Shown here: positions 26,711 to 34,499 of the stretch, piece by piece
Numbering within the stretch: position 1 is the first letter of the stretch
How the letters are laid out: each line of letters opens with the position of its first letter
NCBI GenBank assembly: GCA_902629125.1
Contig: CACOPQ010000005.1
Location: forward strand, 38,115-102,114
Direction of reading: 5' to 3'
Origin: an uncultured Alphaproteobacteria bacterium
GTDB lineage: Bacteria; Pseudomonadota; Alphaproteobacteria; Thalassobaculales; Thalassobaculaceae
DNA length: 64,000 nucleotides
Notes under the pieces: generated by a model
Databases searched by the model: none
What the model saw: the letters and a program-made list of their open reading frames with translations, nothing else
Told to the model about the DNA's origin: nothing
Position numbers and translations under genes: made by a program

Positions 26711-26895
26711 CCAAAAAATGGCATTAATTGCGGTCGCAGCTTTCGTTGTACCGATTCGTAAAATATAGCTCGACTAACCTTTTCAATATTTTCTAAAACT
26801 CAAGGATACGGTTGTGTCCTGGATGGTTATTGGATCGCTTTTTCATTTGATATAATAATGTACCTATCTCGAGAAATTGGTGGAAAACCGAATAA

Positions 26896-27882
26896 ATGCA
26901 TTTTTTTCTAACATCGGTTGTTTTATTAATTTTAATAGGATTAAGTGGATGCGAAAACAGATACTTTAGTTCAAATAACCAGTTAACAAAACATGCGATA
27001 GTCAAAAATTATAATGCAAAACCAATAAAAAGTTTTTCAAAAACAAAAACCGTCAAAGTAAAACAGGGCGACACGGTATATTCTATTGCAAAGCGCAATG
27101 GAATTACTACCCGCCGCTTGATTTTACGAAACGAATTAGCCGCTCCTTACAAAATCTTAGTTGGGCAAAGATTAATCATTCCCACTCCCGACTATCATAC
27201 TGTTGTCACGGGCGATACCGTCTTTGCAGTCTCACAAAACTATAACGTCGATATGAGAACGCTAGTCGAATTAAATAATTTAAAGCCGCCTTATCAACTA
27301 AAAAGAGGACAGACACTGACAATCCCCATTCCAACCAATGGCAAAGTAAATCTGGCAGAAAAGAATATAAGAAATGTCTTGAGCACGCAAAATGTGTCTG
27401 TTTTTTTACCATTTCCCAAACCAAGGCCGAGCGTAAGAACCCGTTTCGAAAAAAAGAGAACACATAAAAATAATATGTTTTTACCAAAGCCGTCCCGGCG
27501 AGGAGGGAAGTATTTTCTATGGCCTGTGCGTGGAACAATAATATCTCGATTTGGTCCCCGCAGAGGGGGATTGCATAACGATGGTATTAATATTTCCGCT
27601 CCTCGGGGTGCGCCGGTTTTTGCGTCGGAAAATGGCGTTGTTGCATATTCAGGAAATGGTATTAAAGGATTTGGTAATCTCTTATTAGTCAGGCACTCGG
27701 ACGGATGGACAACTGCTTATGCTCATATTGATAAAGTTTTAGTTAAGAAAGGTGACAGGGTTAAGCGAGGGGAAACTATAGGAACAATAGGAACCAGCGG
27801 TAAGGTTAATAAGCCCCAACTTCATTTTGAAATTAGAAAAGGTTCGCAGGCGATTGATCCGTTGACGGAATTAGCAGCATGA
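26896..27882 (+). CDS. LysM/M23 (LytM) lipoprotein, NlpD-like cell-wall hydrolase regulator
   Basis: Envelope protein acting on or regulating peptidoglycan cleavage at division. The 328 residues start with a lipoprotein signal (lipobox LSGC, Cys at residue 20). Two LysM repeats follow (about 52-95 and 101-143), then a basic linker and a C-terminal LytM domain (about 205-326). In the LytM domain the first zinc motif reads LHNDGINIS, with Asn where active enzymes have Asp, while YAHID and LHFEIR are kept. Loss of that ligand suggests an amidase activator rather than an active endopeptidase; this is inference. Confidence 0.88.
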   Translation: MHFFLTSVVLLILIGLSGCENRYFSSNNQLTKHAIVKNYNAKPIKSFSKTKTVKVKQGDTVYSIAKRNGITTRRLILRNELAAPYKILVGQRLIIPTPDYHTVVTGDTVFAVSQNYNVDMRTLVELNNLKPPYQLKRGQTLTIPIPTNGKVNLAEKNIRNVLSTQNVSVFLPFPKPRPSVRTRFEKKRTHKNNMFLPKPSRRGGKYFLWPVRGTIISRFGPRRGGLHNDGINISAPRGAPVFASENGVVAYSGNGIKGFGNLLLVRHSDGWTTAYAHIDKVLVKKGDRVKRGETIGTIGTSGKVNKPQLHFEIRKGSQAIDPLTELAA

Positions 27883-28019
27883 TTTTACTCATAAATTACT
27901 AATTACATAGATTAGTGATTACTTTTCGTTGTCTTACGAGTATAATCCGGCAAATAAAAAGGAGATCGATTAACTAACGGAATTAAGCTCGTTATTGTCG
28001 GTCGTATAGGAGAAGTAAA

Positions 28020-28340
28020 ATGTTAATTTCTACGGCTTACGCACAAAGCACCGGCGCGGGAGGTGGTTTCGACCTCATGGCGTTAGCGCCGTTAGTACTT
28101 ATTTTTGTTGTTTTCTATTTCCTACTAATACGCCCTCAACAAAAAAGGGCGAAAGAGCATAAGGAAATGCTCTCTAAAATACGGCGTAATGATCGAATTG
28201 TTACCAACGGCGGCTTAATGGGAAAAGTAGCAAAGGTTAACGACGACAGGGATGAAATTGAGTTGGATATAGCTGAAAACGTCAGAGTCAAGGTTAAGCG
28301 CGGAATGGTTGCAGAGGTGACCTCGAAGGGTGAGGATTAA
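28020..28340 (+). CDS. yajC: Preprotein translocase subunit YajC
   Basis: Small Sec accessory subunit of 106 residues. It has a hydrophobic segment (about 20-40, LMALAPLVLIFVVFYFLLI) ending in the signature RPQQKRAKEHKEML, then the conserved NDRIVTNGGLMGKV. A clear AGGAG ribosome site precedes the ATG. secD follows by 41 bases. Confidence 0.95.
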   Translation: MLISTAYAQSTGAGGGFDLMALAPLVLIFVVFYFLLIRPQQKRAKEHKEMLSKIRRNDRIVTNGGLMGKVAKVNDDRDEIELDIAENVRVKVKRGMVAEVTSKGED

Positions 28341-28381
28341 TTAAACAGCTTTGTATTTTTTAAGTTAACGGAAAACAAATT

Positions 28382-29953
28382 ATGTTGCAATTTCCTGCCT
28401 GGAAAATGACGCTAGTAGTATTGATATGTCTCATTGGTGCACTGTATGCTATTCCAAACTTTTTAAAGACAGAGATTAGCGAAAACTGGCCAAATTTTGC
28501 TCCAGGAAAACGCGTGAGCTTAGGTTTAGATTTGCAAGGAGGGTCTTACCTACTGCTTAAAGTTGATTTAGATGTTATTATTAAAGAATATCTTGAGGAC
28601 ATTGCTACACAAGTCAGGAAAAAACTTCGAAAAGCGAGGATTGGTTATTCTAAACTTGGTGCGACTGAAACCAGCGTTTCAGTAAAAATAAGAAAGAAAG
28701 AAGATTTTTCTGAGTCAAACGAATTATTGGCTAATGTAGATCTAAAAAGCCAAATTGATTTTGGCAGTAATGGTTTCGTAAAAATCACGCCGCGGGATGA
28801 AGCGTTAGAGGAACGCAAATTACTGGCATTACAACAGTCAATTGAAATAGTGCGAAGACGCATCGACGAGACTGGTGTTAGAGAGCCGACAATACAGCGC
28901 CAAGGAACTGATAGGATTTTAGTTCAATTGCCGGGGGTTGATGACCCAGATAGAATAAAGGCATTACTGGGTCAAACTGCTAAGATGGTCTTTCGTTTGG
29001 TCGATGTTAGTAAGTCGGTTAATGAGGCAATTACAAACAAGGTTCCATCTGGTTCCGAGCTCTTAGCTCCTCTAATTAAAAGTGCAAGTGAGCCATCTTT
29101 GTATCTAGTAAAGAAACGGGTCATGGTCAGCGGAGAGCACTTAATTGATGCACAGGCGACTTTTCAGGATGGTCAACCAGTAGTTAGTTTCCGTTTTGAT
29201 ACAAATGGCTCTAAACGCTTTGGTAAAGTAACAAGTGATAATGTAAATCGACCCTTTGCTATTATACTTGATAACAAGGTCATAAGTGCGCCTGTTATCC
29301 GAGAACCTATTTTAGGCGGTTCTGGCATTATTTCTGGCAGCTTCACTGTAAAAACTGCCAACGATTTAGCTCTTTTACTCAGAGCAGGTGCGTTGCCAGC
29401 TCCATTGACGATTCTGGAAGAGCGAACAGTTGGCCCTGGCCTAGGATTCGATTCTATAGAAGCGGGAAAATTAGCAAGTATAATTGGATTATGCCTTGTA
29501 ATCGTCTTTATGGTAGTGGCTTACGGCCTGTTTGGAATTTTTGCAAATTTAGCTTTATTTTTTAATATTGTTATTATCTTGGGAGCTTTATCGGCTCTAC
29601 AGGCGACTCTCACTCTTCCGGGAATAGCCGGAATTGTGCTTACTATTGGCATGGCAGTCGATGCTAATGTGCTAATTTTTGAACGTATTAGAGAAGAGGT
29701 TCTATTAGGGCGCACGCCGATATCAGCAATAGATGCAGGATATAAAAGAGCATTAACCACGATCATTGACTCAAATTTAACTACTTTGTTCGCTGCAATT
29801 TGCCTTTATTCCTTTGGTTCCGGTCCAATAAAAGGGTTCGCTGTAACGCTAGCTATTGGAATTATTACGTCGATGTTTACATCGATTATGCTAACAAGGT
29901 TTTTGATTGTTCTATGGTTGCGAGGGAAGCGACCTAGTTCTGTACCTATTTGA
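28382..29953 (+). CDS. secD: Protein translocase subunit SecD
   Basis: Proton-motive-force-coupled subunit that completes protein export through SecYEG. The 523 residues include a first membrane helix, the diagnostic SLGLDLQGGSYLLL (about 47-60), a periplasmic domain with RRRIDETGVREP, and a C-terminal five-helix bundle containing GMAVDANVLIFERIREE and GFAVTLAIGIITSMFTSI. It ends 16 bases before the secF start. Confidence 0.97.
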   Translation: MLQFPAWKMTLVVLICLIGALYAIPNFLKTEISENWPNFAPGKRVSLGLDLQGGSYLLLKVDLDVIIKEYLEDIATQVRKKLRKARIGYSKLGATETSVSVKIRKKEDFSESNELLANVDLKSQIDFGSNGFVKITPRDEALEERKLLALQQSIEIVRRRIDETGVREPTIQRQGTDRILVQLPGVDDPDRIKALLGQTAKMVFRLVDVSKSVNEAITNKVPSGSELLAPLIKSASEPSLYLVKKRVMVSGEHLIDAQATFQDGQPVVSFRFDTNGSKRFGKVTSDNVNRPFAIILDNKVISAPVIREPILGGSGIISGSFTVKTANDLALLLRAGALPAPLTILEERTVGPGLGFDSIEAGKLASIIGLCLVIVFMVVAYGLFGIFANLALFFNIVIILGALSALQATLTLPGIAGIVLTIGMAVDANVLIFERIREEVLLGRTPISAIDAGYKRALTTIIDSNLTTLFAAICLYSFGSGPIKGFAVTLAIGIITSMFTSIMLTRFLIVLWLRGKRPSSVPI

Positions 29954-29969
29954 GTGTATTGGATTTATA

Positions 29970-30908
29970 ATGCTCAAGCCTATTCGCTTTGTGCCTGCTA
30001 GAACAAAGATCCGCTTTGTTAACAAGCGAGGTTTAGCTTTTACGTTATCGGCCATAATTCTTCTAGCATCCGTTTTTTGTTTAACCTCTTTAGGGTTGAA
30101 CTTTGGGATTGATTTTAGAGGGGGTATCTTGATGGAAATCCGCTCGTCGAGTGCGGTGAACATTCCGCAAATTAGGGATAGGCTGTCCACTTTAGGACTT
30201 GGGGAAGTAACCATTCAAGAGTTTGGCAAGGAAACGGATGCACTTGTAAGGATCCAACGGCAAGATGGTGCAGAAAAAGAGCAGATGGCTGCTATCAATA
30301 AAGTTAAGGATCGCCTTGGCAGCGAGTTTGAATATCGCAGAACGGAATTTGTTGGCCCGACGGTCGGTAAGGAGCTGAAAGAGGCCGGAATAATTGCGAT
30401 CTGCCTGGCTCTTCTCTCTATCTTAATATATATCTGGTTAAGATTTGAATGGCAGTTTAGTTTAGGAGCTATCGCTGCTTTAGCGCATGATATAGTAAGC
30501 ACAGTCGGTTTATTTGCGTTATTGCAGTATGAATTTAATTTAGCAACTGTAGCAGCTATACTCACAATAGCAGGATATTCTATAAACGACACTGTAGTCG
30601 TATACGACAGAGTGCGAGAAAATTTGCGCAAGTACAGGCAGTTAGAATTATCAGAAGTATTTAATATGTCGATAAACGAAACCTTGTCTAGAACGACGAT
30701 GACCTCGGTAACTACTTTACTTGCATTATTTTCAATATATTTCTTTGGCGGTGCTGTTTTAGCTGACTTTGCTTTAGCTATGATCTGGGGAGTTTGTATA
30801 GGAACATATTCATCAATATTTATAGCTGTTCCTATTCTACTTTACATTAAGTTGAAACGAGGTGATGGAGACCAAAGCGGGTTGCAGGCACCAGAAGACG
30901 AGAGGTAG
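29970..30908 (+). CDS. secF: Protein translocase subunit SecF
   Basis: Partner of SecD. From the ATG at 29970 the protein is 312 residues; the longer frame from 29907 would run back into secD and has no ribosome site. Visible motifs are LNFGIDFRGGILMEI (about 45-59), FVGPTVGKELKEAG, and GYSINDTVVVYDRVREN in the membrane bundle. The Mth938-like gene follows after 9 bases. Confidence 0.96.
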   Translation: MLKPIRFVPARTKIRFVNKRGLAFTLSAIILLASVFCLTSLGLNFGIDFRGGILMEIRSSSAVNIPQIRDRLSTLGLGEVTIQEFGKETDALVRIQRQDGAEKEQMAAINKVKDRLGSEFEYRRTEFVGPTVGKELKEAGIIAICLALLSILIYIWLRFEWQFSLGAIAALAHDIVSTVGLFALLQYEFNLATVAAILTIAGYSINDTVVVYDRVRENLRKYRQLELSEVFNMSINETLSRTTMTSVTTLLALFSIYFFGGAVLADFALAMIWGVCIGTYSSIFIAVPILLYIKLKRGDGDQSGLQAPEDER

Positions 30909-30917
30909 AATTTACCA

Positions 30918-31295
30918 ATGGATCTGACGCCCCTTGTCTCTAAAGGTCGGCAGTTAATAGAGAGTTGTGGAGATGGAACCTTGAAAACATCGGGAAGTGT
31001 TCATCCCGCCCCTGTTATTGCGTTTTCAGAGTCATGTTTTTCTCCCGAAACCTTTCAAGCTGATGAAAGTGCTTTCAAAATATTGCGGGAAGTATTCCAG
31101 AAAAGCTATGGCCCATCAATAATGCTTTTTGGAGCTGAAGGAAATACACGCCTAATACCAGAAATTGAGAAAGAATTCGTCCGGCAACAGAATTGCGCTT
31201 TGAATGTAATGAATACAGGTACGGCGTGTCGCACGTTTAATGTTTTGTGTGTGGAGGACAGGAGGGTCGCGGCCGTTTTGTTTCCAGTTGATTAA
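30918..31295 (+). CDS. Mth938-like domain protein (DUF498; NDUFAF3 homologue)
   Basis: Small cytoplasmic protein of 125 residues. IMLFGAEGNTRLIP (about 74-87) and a C-terminal MNTGTACRTFNVLCVEDRR are typical of the DUF498 family. The human member, NDUFAF3, is a complex I assembly factor, and the bacterial gene is usually found after secF as here. Its biochemical role in bacteria is not established. Its 3' end overlaps the next frame by 56 bases if that gene starts at its first ATG. Confidence 0.82.
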   Translation: MDLTPLVSKGRQLIESCGDGTLKTSGSVHPAPVIAFSESCFSPETFQADESAFKILREVFQKSYGPSIMLFGAEGNTRLIPEIEKEFVRQQNCALNVMNTGTACRTFNVLCVEDRRVAAVLFPVD

Positions 31296-32205
31296 AACTA
31301 AAGAAGTCAAGGCAGGTCTAGCAACGTGCCGCTTGGTTGCAAAAAAAGCTAATGCGAACTTCTTTTATGCCTCGCAAATTCTGAAAACTCCTAGGAGAGA
31401 ATTCTTCTATGCGACTTATGCAGCGATGCGCGTAATTGATGATGCTATTGACGAAAACTTTTTAAAGCTTGATGCCAAAAGTCGGAATAACTTAAAGACG
31501 AATTTCGAGAGAAAACTGTCTAGATGGTTGCAACAGGTTTTGCACCTAGAGATAGTTGATGGGCCTTTGTCACCGGGAATAATTTACGCTCTTAAACATA
31601 CCATTGGTAGAAGTGATTTAACCAAATCCGTTTGGAGTGATCTTGCTGCGTCACTTGCAATGGATATTAAGGGAACTGATATGCACTCTTGGGATGATTT
31701 TTTGAAGTATTGCAATGGCGCTACAGTTGCTCCAGCTTCGATATATATTTATCTACTGGCCGCTACTCATACAAAAGAAAAGCATTTTGAATATGAGATG
31801 CCCCATGAATTGAGTTACTATGCTCGTGATTTGGCTATTTATTGCTATATTGTGCACATCATACGAGACTTAATAAAAGATGCTATCGCATCACCAAGAT
31901 TAATCACAATTCCCAATGAATTATTATTTGAGAATGATCTATCACGATCGACACTTTCTTCATCTTTAAAAAACAAAGACCCAGCTATCGTGAATTTAGC
32001 GAACGACCTTATTCGAAGAGCGGACCCATTTCATCGTCATGGCCACGAGGCTCTAAGTGAACTCAACAATTTACTTGGAGTTTCCGAAAAAACCGCCCTA
32101 AATAAATTGATTGGTGTTTACGATCAACTATATAGGCTGGCGCAAGAAAACGTGCAAATTCTTATAGAAGGGGGACAAGGCCTTGAAGAAAAATTTCGAA
32201 CCTGA
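31240..32205 (+). CDS. Squalene/phytoene synthase family protein
   Basis: All-helical prenyl-condensing-type protein of about 305-321 residues. NFFYASQILKTPRREFFY opens the fold. The first Asp motif is MRVIDDAIDEN and the second is IIRDLIKDA, so both Mg-diphosphate-binding sites look intact. ANGAT-type sequence (YCNGATVAPASIYIYLLA) marks an alphaproteobacterial subgroup distinct from CrtB and HpnC/HpnD. The start is uncertain: ATG 31240, GTG 31249 or TTG 31288 (which would overlap the Mth938 stop). It lies in the yajC-secDF-Mth938 operon. No other carotenoid or hopanoid gene is nearby. Confidence 0.8.
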   Translation: MFCVWRTGGSRPFCFQLIKTKEVKAGLATCRLVAKKANANFFYASQILKTPRREFFYATYAAMRVIDDAIDENFLKLDAKSRNNLKTNFERKLSRWLQQVLHLEIVDGPLSPGIIYALKHTIGRSDLTKSVWSDLAASLAMDIKGTDMHSWDDFLKYCNGATVAPASIYIYLLAATHTKEKHFEYEMPHELSYYARDLAIYCYIVHIIRDLIKDAIASPRLITIPNELLFENDLSRSTLSSSLKNKDPAIVNLANDLIRRADPFHRHGHEALSELNNLLGVSEKTALNKLIGVYDQLYRLAQENVQILIEGGQGLEEKFRT

Positions 32206-32236
32206 ACCATGTGAGTGACTTTGGGAGTTTCATTAA

Positions 32237-33012
32237 TTGCCAACAGATACTTGGTTTAGAAAGGCCGATCCAGATCAAAACATATGGGCCTTATCTGCGG
32301 ATCGCGATATCCAAGAATTTTTGTTTTAGACTCATGCGCTAAATAATTAACTCGCAGCTATACCATTTCGCATGCAAGATGCGAACCTCTGGGAAAAAGA
32401 TTTGCAGTGGTAGAGAGAAACCTTGTTGGCGCCAAAACTAAAGATTAATTTGTCAAAAGATCCAATCATGCAAGAAATTTACACATTAAATGTCCAGCCT
32501 AATGCTAATCGGGAGTTAATGCTGTCGATTATTGACCACCGGGAAGACGAATTACTAAAACGCCAACCCAAAACGATCGAGAAATTAGAAAGATATATAA
32601 AAAATACCCCGGAGCTATAACATTTATAGCCTTGGATTTAATGGGTATCACAAACAAGGATGTCCGCCGAGCTTGTCAGGATATTGCTCTTGCTTAAGGT
32701 TTAATAGGCGTACTCAGATCCACTCATTCTTTACTACATTATGATCGTATTCTTTTCCCCATGAGTTTATTAGATAGATATGACGTTTGTAACAAGATAT
32801 TGAAAAATAGAAAACGAAAGGAAACTATAAGACCCATCGGAGTGAAAATAATAGAAATTAGTGAAGTTTTTCTTTCAAAAACCCGCCAAACTCCAGTAAA
32901 TAAAGAGGAGCGGTCTATGCCTTGCTTATTACTAGCCAGTTTGACGAGTTTGTTTACTAAACAACTTGAAAGGCTCAATTACGGCGTTTTTGATCTCCGA
33001 TTGAGCGAATGA
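32237..33012 (+). pseudogene. Decayed NDUFAF6-like squalene/phytoene synthase family gene
   Basis: The stretch that looks non-coding reads as one 258-codon gene once broken points are bridged. In one frame from TTG 32237: DRDIQEFLF, TAG (32327), THALNN, TAA (32348), LAAIPFRMQDANLWEKDLQW, TAG (32411), RETL, then an open run to IIDHREDELLKRQPKTIEKL. A one-base loss near 32616 shifts the frame. It then continues DLMGITNKDVRRACQDIALA, TAA (32695), GLIGVLRSTHSLLHYDRIL, FPMSLLDRYDV, to TGA at 33010. The order PFR, LQWW(R)E, DHREDEL, GL..LR and FP..LL is that of the NDUFAF6 subgroup. Four stops and a shift make it a pseudogene. Confidence 0.78.
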
Positions 33013-33080
33013 ACCAACTGGCGCGCGTGGTTACTTGCTTTCAATTATTGTTTCAAAAAATTTTAATATCTTAAATACCT

Positions 33081-34439
33081 TTAACTGCAATTAATCCAAG
33101 AGTTTAAATCATTTAACGCTCTTTCTGAAAGAGCCTTTTTTCTCTCTACACCTTTAAAACGTACGGCTTTGCCCTTATGATTTATCTTGCTTGGTAATTC
33201 CGGAAATAATCCAAAGTTTATGTTTGTTGGTTGAAAGTTTTCTTTATGCTCCGCATTTGTAATATGAGAGAGCAAAGATGCCAAAGCAGTATTTTTTGGT
33301 GGTATTTGTGGCTCGCTGCCCCGAGTTTCATACGAAAAAAACATGCCTGCTAATAGCCCGATGGCAGCACTCTCTAAATAGCCCTCAACGCCTGTTATTT
33401 GACCCGCAAATCGAATTCTTTCTTGTTGTTTAAACCGTAAGGTTTTATCTAATAAACGGGGGGAGTTAATAAACGTATTTCGGTGCAGCCCCCCTAGTTT
33501 AGCGAATTCTGCATTTTCTAAACCAGGTATTCGCCTAAAAAGTTGTTTTTGATTACTGTGTCTGGTTTTGGTTTGAAAGCCCACCATGTTATACAGAGAG
33601 GCTGCCTGGTTATCTTGGCGAAGCTGCACGACCGCATAGGGCCGTTCGTTTGTATGTGGGTTGGTTAAGCCAACTGGCTTCATAGGACCAAATCTAAGAG
33701 TTTCTCGTCCTCGCCTGGCCATTTCTTCTATGGGCATACACCCTTCAAAATAAGGTGTCTTTTTCTCCCAACTCTTGAATTCAATAGTTTCCTGAGACGT
33801 TAAATCATCAATAAAATCGTCATACTCTTTTTTGTTTAATGGACAGTTTATGTAGTCCCCAGAACCATTTGATTCAGTGTTTTTGTCGTATCGTGATTGC
33901 AACCAGGCTTTAGAGAAATCGATACTCTCTGTGTAAACGACAGGAGCAATTGCATCAAAAAAAGACAGAGATTCTCGTCCGCTCAAGTTAGCAATTTCAT
34001 TTGATAGTCGAGTGGAGGTAAGGGGGCCAGTGGCAATTATCACTTTGGCATCTGGGGACAGCTCGCTTAAGGTCATTTCTGTACGTTGCAAATTGATTAA
34101 TTTTTCTCCAGTGATTGCTTTCTCTACGTTCTCTGAAAAATGGTTTCTATCCACTGCCAGGGCACTTCCAGCCGGAATGCGAGCGGTGTCGGCGGCTTTC
34201 ATTATAAGTGAGTCACATTGACGCATTTCCTCGTGCAAAACGCCTACGGCGTTTGCTGTGCTGTCGTCTGATCGAAAAGAATTTGAACACACCAATTCAG
34301 CTAGACTTGATGTCGTGTGTGCTTCAGTCATTATTTGAGGACGCATCTCGTACAAAATACATTCAACATTTCGTCTAGAAAGCTGCCAGGCGGCTTCACA
34401 ACCAGCTAAGCCTCCTCCAAATATATGTATAATTCCCAT
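33081..34439 (-). CDS. trmFO: Methylenetetrahydrofolate-tRNA-(uracil-54-C5)-methyltransferase TrmFO
   Basis: Flavoenzyme that makes ribothymidine at position 54 of tRNAs using methylene-tetrahydrofolate. The 452 residues start with the FAD motif [18 protein letters not shown] (3-20). [40 protein letters not shown] and [19 protein letters not shown] are family signatures. Length is standard. It is transcribed leftward, 60 bases after uvrA, and converges on the pseudogene. Confidence 0.95.
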   Translation of the reverse strand: MGIIHIFGGGLAGCEAAWQLSRRNVECILYEMRPQIMTEAHTTSSLAELVCSNSFRSDDSTANAVGVLHEEMRQCDSLIMKAADTARIPAGSALAVDRNHFSENVEKAITGEKLINLQRTEMTLSELSPDAKVIIATGPLTSTRLSNEIANLSGRESLSFFDAIAPVVYTESIDFSKAWLQSRYDKNTESNGSGDYINCPLNKKEYDDFIDDLTSQETIEFKSWEKKTPYFEGCMPIEEMARRGRETLRFGPMKPVGLTNPHTNERPYAVVQLRQDNQAASLYNMVGFQTKTRHSNQKQLFRRIPGLENAEFAKLGGLHRNTFINSPRLLDKTLRFKQQERIRFAGQITGVEGYLESAAIGLLAGMFFSYETRGSEPQIPPKNTALASLLSHITNAEHKENFQPTNINFGLFPELPSKINHKGKAVRFKGVERKKALSERALNDLNSWINCS

Positions 34440-34499
34440 TATTTTAAAATCCAGGATGGTTTGTCCGGTTGTATCTCAATGTTGAGATGAGTATTAATT

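Noticed and set aside
32237..33012. Programmed stop readthrough or recoding keeping the NDUFAF6-like gene functional.
   Set aside because: Four stops of two kinds (TAG and TAA) plus a frameshift cannot reasonably all be bypassed, and no recoding signals are seen.
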